Assembly: GCF_018122735.1 (NCBI RefSeq)
Contig: NZ_JAGRRD010000001.1
Coordinates: forward strand, 2,567,342 to 2,631,341
DNA: 64,000 nucleotides
Direction: 5' to 3'
From: Azoarcus sp. L1K30
GTDB taxonomy: Bacteria; Pseudomonadota; Gammaproteobacteria; Burkholderiales; Rhodocyclaceae
The notes beneath the pieces were generated by a model that did no database searches, was not told where the DNA came from, and saw only the letters and a list, made by a program, of their open reading frames with translations. How positions within the stretch are numbered: position 1 is the first letter of the stretch; every line of letters begins with the position of its first letter. The translations under genes were made by a program, and so were the position numbers. Shown here piece after piece: positions 45,286 through 54,390 of the stretch.

Positions 45286-47394
45286 CTACTCGGGCACGTA
45301 CAAGGTCTGCCCATCGAAGGTGACCAGATCGGCGGCGAATGGTGCCGGCGCGATATCGGGCACGTTCGCCGCAGACAGCGCCGGCGCGCCGGCGCCGCGC
45401 GGTACGGTGTGCACTACCTGGCTCGGCGGCAACGGCGTGCCATTGCGCAAGTGCGCGTACATCAGGTCGAGGGCCTCGAACAGGTAGTGATGCAGCGGCA
45501 CGAAACGCTCCCTCAGCCCGGCAAGCGAGTTGAGTGCATCGAGGTGATGGGCATTGGTGATCTCGTAGTAGCGCAAGCCGCTCGAGCCGCCTTCGACCAG
45601 TTGATTCAGGCCGACATAGGCACGCGAAGTGTGATTGATCGGCAGGATCGCGTCGTTGCGGCCGGTCACGAACACCGCTGGACGCCCTCGCAGATCACCG
45701 CTGGCACGAATGCGCTCGATACTGTTCAGGATCTGCCGATGCACGCTGCGCGCGTTACCGCGCAGTTTCTCGCCGGTCACCGGATCGACGCCGGTCGCCA
45801 ACGCACGCAGGCACAGCGCACCGTCGAGATTCTGATCCGCGCGTCCGCTCGACGCGCTGGTCGACGCCCGGTTCTCGAGCGCGCCGCCCACCGCCGCGTT
45901 GTTGATCAGATTCACCCCGGCCGTCGGCGGGATGCCGTTGCTGGTGCCGAACAGCTTCGCCTCCGCAGCCGGGTCCAGTGCCATCGGCTTTCCTGTACCG
46001 TCGGTAGCCCCGAGACTGTAGTCGCACAGATTGTCGAGAACGCTCTGCTTGCCATAGGCGTTGGCATAAGTCATCGCGATGCTCTGCGCCACGTTCAGGA
46101 ACCAGTGCGAGGGCTGAACGATGTTCTGCTCGGTGCTCCAGCCGTAGGCGTTGATGATCTGCTGCGCCTCGTTCGCCTGCCCGGACGGGTCCTGCGCACT
46201 GAGCAGGCCCTTCTCGTGCAGCGAAGTACACGCCGCCGGACTCGGGGCAAAGTTGAACGGCGCGGTGAGATTGCCGGGCGCAGCACTCGCACAGCCCTGG
46301 TAGACATTGATCAGCGTCGTGTAATCGAACAGGCTGCGACTGTGGTCGACGAAAGGCGCCCCGTTGCCCTGAACGATGGCAAAGGCTCTCGGTTGCGGAT
46401 TCACGTTCGGCTCCGAGACGGCAACCCCGTCGATCAGCCCCCAACGATCCATCTCCGCCGCGCGCACCGAGGCACCACCGCCATTCGATACGCTGGACGC
46501 AATCACCAGCGTGTTCTCCGGCGTGATGCGCTGGCGTTTCCAGTGCTTGTTCTGCGGCTCGGCAAATTCCTCATTGAGCACGTAGAAGGCGAAGCGGATG
46601 GACTGCAGTACGTTCAGCCCCCAGTCCTCCTCCGGGTTCTGTTCCGAATGCGCATGTTTGAACGCATAGCGATTGGGAAAGGCGGCATCGAACGCCGCAC
46701 GCTTGCCATCGCCCACCCTGGCGGTAAATTGCGAATCCTTGCGCAGCAGGTTGGCCTCTTCCCAGGTGCCATCGATGGCAGTGACGCGGTCCGTGGCGAG
46801 ATTATGTGCGCCGGTTCCCGTGCCCTTGTCGGTGTAGGCCACCGCGCAACCATGCTTGAGCCCCCACTCTCCGGCCGTACCGATGGCGCCGTAAATGCCA
46901 CGCGACCCCGATGAGGGCGCGGTCACGATGCAGGGATTGTCTGGGTCGAAACTGTCCGGGATCTGAACCATCAGGGTAACGTTCGCCCGCCCCGACTCGT
47001 TGCCCGCATAGGCCAGGTACTCGACGCCGGCAATCAGCCCCTCGCCCGCGCCGGGCACACCATTGGCATCGACATTGGGGCCGAAAAAGTAACCATAGCC
47101 GTTGCCTTCATCGGTCGGCACCAGCGCGCGGTAATTGTTGTAGATGGCAATACGACGCAACTCCGATGCCGTCGGCGCGAGCGCGTTGACGGGGACGGGC
47201 GCAGCGCCGGCAAGCCCCGATTTACCCAGTCCGGCGGTCAGCAGGTCATCGGTAAGGCCGTCGTACGTATGCATCTGTACCGTCCCCCTGATGAACTCGG
47301 GCAGGCGGTTCGGCGCGTCTCCGGCAAATGCAGCGAGCGGCTGCATGAACATCAAGCACAACAAGCCCTTGCGAAAACCGGTGTTCAATTCCAT
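45286..47394 (-). CDS. D-(-)-3-hydroxybutyrate oligomer hydrolase
   Basis: A 702-residue protein of the 3HB-oligomer hydrolase family (PF10605), which splits soluble oligomers from polyhydroxybutyrate breakdown into 3-hydroxybutyrate. A signal peptide ends QPLAAFA. The alpha/beta-hydrolase elements are APSSGSRGIYGAIGTAGEWG (oxyanion region), VIASSVSNGGGASV with the nucleophile Ser, FVTGRNDAILPINH with the Asp, and EITNAHHLDALN with the His. Length fits the ~700-residue periplasmic or exported form. It is a single gene with a 103-bp upstream spacer to the MFS gene. Confidence 0.9.
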   Translation of the reverse strand: MELNTGFRKGLLCLMFMQPLAAFAGDAPNRLPEFIRGTVQMHTYDGLTDDLLTAGLGKSGLAGAAPVPVNALAPTASELRRIAIYNNYRALVPTDEGNGYGYFFGPNVDANGVPGAGEGLIAGVEYLAYAGNESGRANVTLMVQIPDSFDPDNPCIVTAPSSGSRGIYGAIGTAGEWGLKHGCAVAYTDKGTGTGAHNLATDRVTAIDGTWEEANLLRKDSQFTARVGDGKRAAFDAAFPNRYAFKHAHSEQNPEEDWGLNVLQSIRFAFYVLNEEFAEPQNKHWKRQRITPENTLVIASSVSNGGGASVRAAEMDRWGLIDGVAVSEPNVNPQPRAFAIVQGNGAPFVDHSRSLFDYTTLINVYQGCASAAPGNLTAPFNFAPSPAACTSLHEKGLLSAQDPSGQANEAQQIINAYGWSTEQNIVQPSHWFLNVAQSIAMTYANAYGKQSVLDNLCDYSLGATDGTGKPMALDPAAEAKLFGTSNGIPPTAGVNLINNAAVGGALENRASTSASSGRADQNLDGALCLRALATGVDPVTGEKLRGNARSVHRQILNSIERIRASGDLRGRPAVFVTGRNDAILPINHTSRAYVGLNQLVEGGSSGLRYYEITNAHHLDALNSLAGLRERFVPLHHYLFEALDLMYAHLRNGTPLPPSQVVHTVPRGAGAPALSAANVPDIAPAPFAADLVTFDGQTLYVPE

Positions 47395-47497
47395 GTTGGT
47401 CTCCCCACTGTTGGTATCGGTCTCGGTCGGCAGCGGTGAGCCGCCGCCCGACCGGACATCTCAGCATAGGACAGGAGGATGAAACCACCAGCTATGG

Positions 47498-48700
47498 TTA
47501 ACGCGTATGCGTCGACCGTACGTCTGCCATGCCAGCGGATTTCAACAGCGGGCTCAAGGCCAGCAAGCCCAGCACGGGTCCGGGCAGCAACAGCCAGGCC
47601 ACATGCGCACCCAGCGCAGGCCACAGCCGGGTACCGAGACTGATCGAGACCATGGTCACCGCGAACCCGATCGCGTTCTGCAGCGCCAGCGCGCTACCGA
47701 CCGCAACAGGCTGGCAAGCGCGGGCCGACAGTGCGGAAAAATGCGGCGAGTCGGCCACCACACTGGCGCCCCACACCAGCAACAAGGTCGCGAGCAGCGC
47801 TGGCGGCGCATCGACTGCAAACGGATACACCGCGCAACAGGTCGCCGACAGCGCCAGCGCAATGGCCGCCACCGGCGCGCTGCCGATCCGCCGGCTGAGC
47901 ATGCCGCCCCCCACACAGCCGGCAGCGCCGACGCCGATGACGCAGAACGCCGCGGCCGACATCGAGGCAGCCGTCCACCCCGCCGTTGCCGGCAGCGCGG
48001 CGAGCATCAGGGGCACCAGCGTCCAGAATGCATAGAGTTCCCATTGGTGGCCAAAATAGGCCAGGGCCGACGCGCGAAACGCTGGAATGCGGAAACTCAG
48101 CAATACTTCGCCCAGATGCAGGCCATGCGCGCCGCCGCGACGCGCCAGATGCGGCCCGTCTCCGAGGCGGAACACCAGTACAGCCGCCACCACGGCCAGC
48201 ATCGACGACACCAGTATCGCGACCTGCCAGCCCCATCCCGCATCGAGCATGCGCACGCCGTGCGGGAGCGAGGTCCCCAAGGTTAGCATGCCCACCAGCC
48301 AAGCCAGCGCCGCGCCGGCCTGCTGCGGCACCCAGCTCACCACGAGCTTCATGCCCAGCGGGTAGACGCCAGCCAGCGCAAGACCGACCACGAAGCGCAG
48401 CGGCAGTCCGCTGTGCATGCCGTCCGCTGCGAGCGCAAACGCGGCATTCGCCCCCGCGCCCAGCACCGCGCAACAGGCGAAGATCCAGCTCGCGGCGAAA
48501 CGATCGGCCAAGCCCGTGAGCGCAAAGCCCAGCGTACCGAGAATGAAGCCGAACTGAACGGCGTTGGTCAGCTGCCCGATATCGGCGCTGGCCAGCCCCC
48601 AGGCGCGCATGAGATCGTCTCCGGCACTGTTCGCCGAAAACCACAGCGACGTACCGAGCAACTGGGCCAACACAATGATGAAAAGCGGCGAAGGGCGCAT
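47498..48700 (-). CDS. Major facilitator superfamily transporter
   Basis: A 400-residue protein with about 12 spans. It starts with the first helix FIIVLAQLLGTSLWFSANSA (ATG 48700; the frame is open further upstream without support). The linker between spans 2 and 3 is LTGLADRFAAS, a degenerate MFS loop motif; VGLALAGVYPLGMKLVVSW lies in helix 4-5. Family members of this kind include nitrate/cyanate-type and uncharacterised drug/proton carriers; the substrate cannot be assigned. It is divergent from the DOMON-like gene over a 94-bp spacer and is not part of an operon. Confidence 0.87.
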   Translation of the reverse strand: MRPSPLFIIVLAQLLGTSLWFSANSAGDDLMRAWGLASADIGQLTNAVQFGFILGTLGFALTGLADRFAASWIFACCAVLGAGANAAFALAADGMHSGLPLRFVVGLALAGVYPLGMKLVVSWVPQQAGAALAWLVGMLTLGTSLPHGVRMLDAGWGWQVAILVSSMLAVVAAVLVFRLGDGPHLARRGGAHGLHLGEVLLSFRIPAFRASALAYFGHQWELYAFWTLVPLMLAALPATAGWTAASMSAAAFCVIGVGAAGCVGGGMLSRRIGSAPVAAIALALSATCCAVYPFAVDAPPALLATLLLVWGASVVADSPHFSALSARACQPVAVGSALALQNAIGFAVTMVSISLGTRLWPALGAHVAWLLLPGPVLGLLALSPLLKSAGMADVRSTHTR

Positions 48701-48794
48701 GGCGCGAGTGTGAAGGTGTCCGTCTGCCAACTCAAGCGCCCGTTGCCGCCACCAGCACCGCACGAACGGGATACCATTACGCCTTTGACGCACC

Positions 48795-49460
48795 GTGCGG
48801 ACCCACCCCTACCACCGGCCTCGCCCACACCATCACGTGACAAGCAAAACCACCCCCCCAGCACGCATCCCCACCATTACCGTCGGCCTACGCCCCTTTC
48901 CCGGTGTCGTCGCCACCGTCGAGGAAGGCAGCACGCCCCCTGCCGTGCGCATGCTGCTAGCGACCCTGCACGCCCAGCCCAATGGCGGTGCGCGCTTCGT
49001 GTTCGATGTCGACGCCGACCTCGCGCGCCTGCGCATCCCGGCGGCGAGTGAATCAGGCTCGGCCGACGAACTGTGGCGCCACACCTGTTTCGAGGTGTTC
49101 CTTGCCGCCCCCGGCAGCGATGCTTACCACGAGTTCAACTTCTCGCCCTCGGGGCAGTGGGCGCACTATGCGTTTGGCGCCTATCGCGAGCGCGACGCGC
49201 AATTCAGCCCGGCCGTCGCCCCCCGCCTGCATTGCAGCTTGCGTGCCGACGGCTTCACGCTCGAAGCAGAGCTGACAGCCGCCAGCCTGCCCGCGCGCGC
49301 CGACAGCGCCGACTTCCGCGTCGGCCTGTGCGCAGTGATCGAACTGGCCAATGGCGAACTCGAATACTGGGCCCTCCACCATGGTGCCGACAAACCCGAC
49401 TTTCACGACCGCAATGGCTTCGTGCTGGCACTGAGTCCGACCGTGCCGGAGGCGGAATGA
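48795..49460 (+). CDS. DOMON-like domain protein
   Basis: A 221-residue soluble protein (or 207 if GTG 48837 is the start) resembling bacterial DOMON-like/CBM9-type single-domain proteins. The beta-sandwich pattern is DELWRHTCFEVFLAA, AYHEFNFSPSGQWAHYAF with AYRERDAQ, and near the end KPDFHDRNGFVLAL. DOMON domains bind heme or sugars. No signal peptide is visible, which is unusual for such a fold. Its stop overlaps the start of the NamZ-like gene (ATGA), so the two proteins are made together; a carbohydrate-related role is inferred from that coupling. Confidence 0.78.
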   Translation: MRTHPYHRPRPHHHVTSKTTPPARIPTITVGLRPFPGVVATVEEGSTPPAVRMLLATLHAQPNGGARFVFDVDADLARLRIPAASESGSADELWRHTCFEVFLAAPGSDAYHEFNFSPSGQWAHYAFGAYRERDAQFSPAVAPRLHCSLRADGFTLEAELTAASLPARADSADFRVGLCAVIELANGELEYWALHHGADKPDFHDRNGFVLALSPTVPEAE

Positions 49461-50674
49461 GCGCCGTGGAGTTCGGCATCGACCGCGTGCTGGCCGACGC
49501 CAGCCTGCGCCGGCCGCTGGCAGGGCGACGACTCGCGCTGCTGGCGCACCCGGCCTCGGTCACCCGCGACCTCACCCACGCACTCGATGCCCTGAGCGCA
49601 CTGCCCGACCTGAACATCACCGCAGCCTTCGGCCCACAACATGGGCTGCGCGGCGACAAGCAGGACAACATGGTCGAAACGTCCGACTTCATCGACCCGA
49701 CGCATGGCATTCCGGTATTCAGTCTGTACGGCGAGGTGCGTCGCCCCACCACAGCGATGATGGACCACTTCGACGTGTTGCTCGTCGATCTGCAGGATCT
49801 CGGTTGCCGCATCTACACCTTCATCACCACGCTGCGCTATGTGCTCGAAGAGGCCGCGCGCCATGGCAAGGCGGTGTGGGTGCTCGACCGTCCCAACCCG
49901 GCAGGCAGGCCGGTAGAGGGCACGCTCTTGCGTGCGGGCTGGGAGAGTTTCGTCGGCGCGGGACCGATGCCGATGCGCCACGGCCTCACCATGGGCGAGA
50001 TGGCGCGCTGGTTCATCGCCACGCTAGGCCTCGATGTCGAATGCGAAGTCGTCACCATGCACGGCTGGCAGCCCGAGCTCGCGCCCGGCTTCGGCTGGCC
50101 GCTCGGCGCGCGCAGCTGGATCAACCCCAGCCCCAACGCCCCCAACCTGTCAATGGCGCGCGCCTATGCCGGCACGGTGATGCTCGAAGGCACTACCCTG
50201 TCCGAAGGTCGCGGCACCACACGCCCGCTCGAACTCTTCGGCGCCCCCGACATCGAGGCCCGCGCACTCGTCGCCGAGATGCGCAACATCGCTCCCGAAT
50301 GGCTGGGCGGCTGCGTACTGCGCGAATGCTGGTTCGAGCCCACGTTCCACAAGCATGCCGGCAAACTGTGTGCGGGGGTGCAGATCCATGTCGACGACCC
50401 GTCGCACTACGAACATGCCCGCTTCCGTCCGTGGCGCCTGCAAGCGCTCGCGTTCAAGGCACTCCGGCGGATGCGGCCCGACTACCCGTTGTGGCGCGAC
50501 TTCCCCTACGAGTACGAACACGACCGCCTCGCCATCGACCTGATCAACGGCGGGCCCCTGTTGCGCCAATGGGTGGACGATCCGGGCAGTCATCCCGGCG
50601 ACCTCGACACCCCCGCCACCGCGGACGAGACCGCGTGGTGCGACACCCGCCGCCCCTTCCTCCTCTATCCCTGA
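49457..50674 (+). CDS. namZ: NamZ-like exo-beta-N-acetylmuramidase (DUF1343)
   Basis: A 405-residue DUF1343/GH171 protein. In Bacillus, NamZ releases terminal MurNAc from peptidoglycan fragments. Family blocks are ALLAHPASVTRDL, AAFGPQHGLRGDKQDNM, IPVFSLYGEVRRPT, LLVDLQDLGCRIYTFI, VLDRPNPAGR, LEGTTLSEGRGTTRPLEL and FEPTFHKHAGKLC. The family's acidic residues around EGTTLSEGRG are kept. There is no signal peptide, whereas Bacillus NamZ is secreted, so a cytosolic role on imported muropeptide sugars is inferred. The start overlaps the DOMON-like gene by four bases; prs-like follows after 19 bp. Confidence 0.88.
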   Translation: MSAVEFGIDRVLADASLRRPLAGRRLALLAHPASVTRDLTHALDALSALPDLNITAAFGPQHGLRGDKQDNMVETSDFIDPTHGIPVFSLYGEVRRPTTAMMDHFDVLLVDLQDLGCRIYTFITTLRYVLEEAARHGKAVWVLDRPNPAGRPVEGTLLRAGWESFVGAGPMPMRHGLTMGEMARWFIATLGLDVECEVVTMHGWQPELAPGFGWPLGARSWINPSPNAPNLSMARAYAGTVMLEGTTLSEGRGTTRPLELFGAPDIEARALVAEMRNIAPEWLGGCVLRECWFEPTFHKHAGKLCAGVQIHVDDPSHYEHARFRPWRLQALAFKALRRMRPDYPLWRDFPYEYEHDRLAIDLINGGPLLRQWVDDPGSHPGDLDTPATADETAWCDTRRPFLLYP

Positions 50675-50693
50675 CCCCTTCGGAGCCCTCGCG

Positions 50694-51635
50694 ATGAAAC
50701 ACGCCCTCAAGATCTTCGCCTGCAACTCCAACGACGGACTCGCAAACGAGATCTGCACTCGCCTGGGCGTCCGTCCCAGCCAGCTCGAGATCTCGCGCTT
50801 CTCCAACGACAACCTGCATGTGCAGATCCTGGAAAACGTGCGCGAGCGCGACGTTTATGTGGTGCAATCCTTCACCGAGCCGGTAAGCGATCACATCCTG
50901 GAGATGATGATCACCATCGACGCCCTGCGCAGCGCCTCGGCCCAGCGCATCACCGCGGTCATCCCGTACTATTCCTACGCACGCTCGGACAAGAAGGACA
51001 AGCCGCGGATTTCGATCACCGGCCGCCTCATCGCCGACATGCTGGTCACCGCTGGCGCCAGTCGCGTGCTCACCATGGACCTGCACGCCGATCAGGTCCA
51101 TGGCTTCTTCAGCGTGCCGGTCGATCACCTCACCGCCATCCCGACCATTGCCGAACACTTCCGCGAACGTCATGACCTCGGCAACATGGTCGCCGTCGCC
51201 ACCGATGCCGGCGGCGCCAAGCGCGTCGGCCGTTTCTCCGAACGCCTCGGCATCCCCATGGCGATCATCGACAAACGCCGCGTCAGCGACACCGACGTCA
51301 AGCAGGGCGAAGTCGTGGGTGATGTGCGCGGTCGCGACGCCGTGATCTTCGAGGACGAGATCTCGACCGGCGGCACACTGATCTCCACCATCAACACCTT
51401 GCGCGCCGCGGGTGCCCGCAGCATCCACGCCGGCGCCGTTCACGGCGTACTGTGCGGGCCCGCGATCGAGCGCCTGCGCGATGCCCCGATCGACTCCATC
51501 GTCGTCACCAACACCGTGACCGTGGCGCCGGAAAAGCGGCTCGACAAGCTCACCGTGCTGACCGTGGCGCCGCTGTTTGCCTCGGCCATCGAGCGCATTC
51601 ACAGCGGCGAGAGCGTCGGTGCCCTGTTCGAATAA
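50694..51635 (+). CDS. Divergent ribose-phosphate pyrophosphokinase (PRPP synthetase-like)
   Basis: A 313-residue phosphoribosyl-diphosphate synthetase homologue. It keeps FSNDNLHVQI, SYARSDKKDKPRISITGRL, TMDLHADQVHGFF (metal-binding signature) and a PRPP-loop VIFEDEISTGGTL. These differ from housekeeping bacterial Prs (RFSDGE, YARQDR, VDDMIDTGGT), with Glu in place of the first loop Asp and Ser in place of the second. This looks like a second, non-canonical enzyme. The normal prs is usually beside ispE/rplY, which are absent here. It may make PRPP for a special pathway or phosphorylate another sugar phosphate. Confidence 0.85.
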   Translation: MKHALKIFACNSNDGLANEICTRLGVRPSQLEISRFSNDNLHVQILENVRERDVYVVQSFTEPVSDHILEMMITIDALRSASAQRITAVIPYYSYARSDKKDKPRISITGRLIADMLVTAGASRVLTMDLHADQVHGFFSVPVDHLTAIPTIAEHFRERHDLGNMVAVATDAGGAKRVGRFSERLGIPMAIIDKRRVSDTDVKQGEVVGDVRGRDAVIFEDEISTGGTLISTINTLRAAGARSIHAGAVHGVLCGPAIERLRDAPIDSIVVTNTVTVAPEKRLDKLTVLTVAPLFASAIERIHSGESVGALFE

Positions 51636-51662
51636 CGTCTATCAGCACCTCTACCGGAGAGC

Positions 51663-51971
51663 ATGATGTTCATCGCAATGAATCGATTCAGGATCGCACG
51701 CGGCCACGAAGAGACCTTCATCAACCACTGGCGGCAGCGCGAGAGCTATCTCGAAGAAGTGCCCGGCTTTGTCCGCTTCAACCTGATGCGCGGACCGCAG
51801 ACCGAGGAATACACCCTGTTTGCATCGCACACGGAGTGGAAGGACGAACAGGCCTTTGCCGACTGGACGCAGTCCGAAGCCTTTGCCAAGGCCCATGCGA
51901 ACGCGGGCAAGAGCCCGCGCGAGATCTATCTCGGACCGCCTCAGCTCGAATTGTTCGAATCGGTCCTCTGA
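51663..51971 (+). CDS. ABM-domain monooxygenase-like protein (heme-degrading HmoB type)
   Basis: A 102-residue ferredoxin-fold protein of the antibiotic biosynthesis monooxygenase superfamily. FIAMNRFRIARGHEETFI at the start and VPGFVRFNLMRGP in the middle match IsdG/HmoA-type small heme-degrading proteins, as does EYTLFASHTEW with a following FADWTQSEAF. It may dimerise to form a heme or aromatic-substrate pocket. ATG 51663 follows CGGAGAG; ATG 51666 is equally possible. It lies 27 bp after the prs-like gene and converges on the thioredoxin gene. Confidence 0.85.
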   Translation: MMFIAMNRFRIARGHEETFINHWRQRESYLEEVPGFVRFNLMRGPQTEEYTLFASHTEWKDEQAFADWTQSEAFAKAHANAGKSPREIYLGPPQLELFESVL

Positions 51972-52016
51972 TCGCCACGGAGCAGGTCGGTGACACCCGC
52001 CTGCACCGTGCCGGCC

Positions 52017-52397
52017 TTACCCGGCCTGCTGCCCAGCTTCCTGCTGCGCGGCGATGTCGGCCCGGATCTTGTCCATGTCCAGCGTGCGCACGCCTTCGAT
52101 CACCTGCTGCAATCCGGCCGCGGGCAACGCGCCCGATTCGCGGAACACCATGATGTTGTCGCGAATCACCGCGATGGTCGGGATCGACCGGATCTGAAAA
52201 GTTGCTGCCAGTTCCTGCTGGGCCTCGGTATCGATTTTGCCGAATACGATGTCTGGGTTCGCTGCAGCGGCACTCTCATACACCGGCGCGAAACCGCGGC
52301 ACGGACCGCACCATTCGGCCCAGAAATCCAGGAACACGATGTCGTTGCTGGCGATGGTGTCATTGAAGTTGTCGGCGGTGATTTCGACGCTGCTCAT
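52017..52397 (-). CDS. Thioredoxin-family protein
   Basis: A 126-residue thioredoxin fold with active site FWAEWCGPCRGFAP and the cis-proline loop RSIPTIAVI. No signal peptide, so it is a cytosolic disulfide reductase. About 15 residues longer than TrxA at the C-terminus, with a Gln/Ala-rich tail. It differs from canonical TrxA (start SSVEITADNFND), so it is likely an auxiliary thioredoxin. Single gene, divergent from the EthD gene. Confidence 0.93.
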   Translation of the reverse strand: MSSVEITADNFNDTIASNDIVFLDFWAEWCGPCRGFAPVYESAAAANPDIVFGKIDTEAQQELAATFQIRSIPTIAVIRDNIMVFRESGALPAAGLQQVIEGVRTLDMDKIRADIAAQQEAGQQAG

Positions 52398-52619
52398 GCT
52401 CGTGCTCCTTTTCGGTGAGCATGCAGGTTACATCAATGCTGCCGGGGACGACATGCGCGCGGCGCAAGGATTCGCCTATGCCGCCGGTAGCCACCGGCTA
52501 TTGCGGTGCGCAGCCTGGCCGCAGCCGGGGTATTCTGCGCGTCCACCGCTGACAATCGCATCCCGGTTCGCCCCGGATCGGCACGTCGGCCCAAGGCCAA
52601 TACACAATGGAGACACGAC

Positions 52620-52940
52620 ATGATCAAGGTAAGCGTGATGTACCCGAACACACCCGGCGCCCGCTTCGACCACGCCTACTATCGCGACAAGCACATGCCC
52701 CTCGTGAAGGCACTGATGGGCGAGGCCTGCAGGTTTTACACCGTCGACAAGGGGCTGGCCGGTGACGGCCCGGACACGCCACCGACCTACGTCGCGATGT
52801 GCCACCTGTTCTGCGACTCCGTCGAGTCCTTCCAGGCCGGGTTCGGCCCTCACGCGGATGAGATCATGGCCGACATTCCGAAGTACACCGACCTCTCGCC
52901 GGTGCTTCAGATCAGCGAGGTCGTCGTCGACCGGCCCTGA
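52620..52940 (+). CDS. EthD-family protein
   Basis: A 106-residue ferredoxin-fold protein of the EthD family: VSVMYPNTPGARFDHAYYRD, then KHMPLVKALMG and ADIPKYTDLSPVLQISEV. EthD proteins are small cytosolic dimers found beside many degradative enzymes, with unclear roles (substrate binding or small-molecule turnover). ATG 52620 lies after GGAGACACGAC; the frame open upstream has no support. It is a single gene between a divergent thioredoxin and a convergent esterase. Confidence 0.88.
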   Translation: MIKVSVMYPNTPGARFDHAYYRDKHMPLVKALMGEACRFYTVDKGLAGDGPDTPPTYVAMCHLFCDSVESFQAGFGPHADEIMADIPKYTDLSPVLQISEVVVDRP

Positions 52941-52995
52941 CTGACGCCTGCCGACACCGGGCACCGCGGCAGGACTTGCGCCAGTGCCGCTTTCG

Positions 52996-53937
52996 TCAAT
53001 GCGGCGGCTTCGGATGCGCGCGGAAGAAGGACCAGATCAAGCGGGTTGCATCCACACTCGCGCTCGGCGCATCGCCCATGAGACTGCCCCGCCGTCCGCC
53101 CGGCCAGGCGTGCCCGTTGTCGTCGATGAGGTAGCGCACGACCGCGCGCCCCTCAGGGCACCGATACTGCCAGCGCGCGACCGGCCCTTGCACGTCGTGC
53201 TCGGGCGCTGCGGAACAATCGTCGGCATTGGCCCACAAGGTGGCCTGATCCAGCGCGGGCCTGACCGGCTGACCATCCCACGCCCGGCTGAAACGCCCCC
53301 CGGGCGGCCCGCCCTGGTAGGGCACGGAGCGGTCGAGCCTGCCATTGAGCATGATGGCCGACACCGGATGCCGCGGCCGTGGCTCATCGCCGAACACGGC
53401 GCCGACAACCGGCGCAATCGCGGCGAGTCGGTCGGACAGCTCGATGCCCAGGCGATGGGTCATCATGGCCCCGTTCGACATGCCCGTTGCGTAGATCCGC
53501 CTTGAATCGATCGGGTAATCTTGTGCAAGCTTATCGATCAGCGCACGTATGAAGCCGACATCGTCGATCCGCCGCCGCATCGCATGGCCACAGCAATGCC
53601 CGGCATTCCAGGTCAGCAGGCCGTCGTCTCGCCGGCCACTGCCCTCCGGATACGCCACCACGAAGCCTTCCCGCATGGCCATCTCGGTGAACCCCGTCAT
53701 CTTCTCTGCGTTCTCGGCATCGCCTCCGCCACCGTGCAGGACCAGCACCAGCGGCACCTTCGCCTGACCCGGCGCAAGTCCGCGCGGAGCGCGCACCACA
53801 TAGTGGCGCGCCGCGCCATCGTGCATCAGCGTTGCCTTTGCGCCGGCACGACCCTCCGCCAGGCGCGCCGCAGATGCCTGCCCCGCAAGCAGACAGGCAA
53901 TCACCAGCACGACAAGCCGACCTGTGATGCTCCGCAT
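52996..53937 (-). CDS. LpqC/PHB-depolymerase-type secreted esterase
   Basis: A 313-residue alpha/beta hydrolase of the LpqC/PHB depolymerase family (PF10503). A signal peptide ends AGQASA. Catalytic elements: oxyanion LVLVLHGGGGDAEN, nucleophile in YATGMSNGAMMTHRL, Asp candidate in MLNGRLDRSVPYQGG and His in NGHAWPGG. Family members include feruloyl esterases and extracellular poly(3-hydroxybutyrate) depolymerases. The usual substrate-binding domain of true depolymerases is missing. ATG 53937 begins the signal peptide; it is 48 bp after the TfoX gene. Confidence 0.9.
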   Translation of the reverse strand: MRSITGRLVVLVIACLLAGQASAARLAEGRAGAKATLMHDGAARHYVVRAPRGLAPGQAKVPLVLVLHGGGGDAENAEKMTGFTEMAMREGFVVAYPEGSGRRDDGLLTWNAGHCCGHAMRRRIDDVGFIRALIDKLAQDYPIDSRRIYATGMSNGAMMTHRLGIELSDRLAAIAPVVGAVFGDEPRPRHPVSAIMLNGRLDRSVPYQGGPPGGRFSRAWDGQPVRPALDQATLWANADDCSAAPEHDVQGPVARWQYRCPEGRAVVRYLIDDNGHAWPGGRRGSLMGDAPSASVDATRLIWSFFRAHPKPPH

Positions 53938-53984
53938 GCGAACGCGCCTCCCAACGGGATTAAAGGAAGTACCGCGGCAACGCC

Positions 53985-54314
53985 TCACTTCGGCGGCAGC
54001 GACGTGACAAAGTCATAGCCTTTCTCCACCCAGAATGCCAGTTCCTGCGCGAGCGCGAAACCCTCCCGTTCGACATAGACATAGCCCCGCATGGGCTTGC
54101 CGGTGAAGTCCATTATGCCCGCATGCGGCTGCGCAAGCGCATCGGCATAGTGTTCGCTGCCCACGCGCACCATCAACCTGCTGCCCGACACACCAATGAA
54201 CATGTGCCCGTGCGCCATGAATGCCAATCCACCGAACATCTTCCGCTCGGTGATACCCCTTCGGCCTTGCAGGCGCGCTCTCACCCGCTCGGCAGTCGTG
54301 TCGTCATAGGCCAT
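53985..54314 (-). CDS. TfoX N-terminal domain protein
   Basis: A 109-residue protein with the TfoX_N domain: TERKMFGGLAFMAHGHMFIG, then LMVRVGSEHYADAL and MRGYVYVE. Full TfoX/Sxy proteins also have a C-terminal domain and act in competence regulation; this stand-alone N-terminal form is widespread and uncharacterised. The ATG at 54314 has an appropriate purine-rich site upstream. It sits between the spermidine-synthase fusion and the esterase, all on the minus strand. Confidence 0.9.
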   Translation of the reverse strand: MAYDDTTAERVRARLQGRRGITERKMFGGLAFMAHGHMFIGVSGSRLMVRVGSEHYADALAQPHAGIMDFTGKPMRGYVYVEREGFALAQELAFWVEKGYDFVTSLPPK

Positions 54315-54390
54315 CTCGCCTCCCGCAGGACCGAACACTGCGCAAAAACGCATTTTTGCAGACAGCCAGCAGGTGTGGAAGCGATGCGAA

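Noticed and set aside
52947-52973. Hairpin CCTGCCG/CGGCAGG after the EthD gene
   Set aside because: Only seven base pairs and no T tract, so it is too weak to call a terminator.
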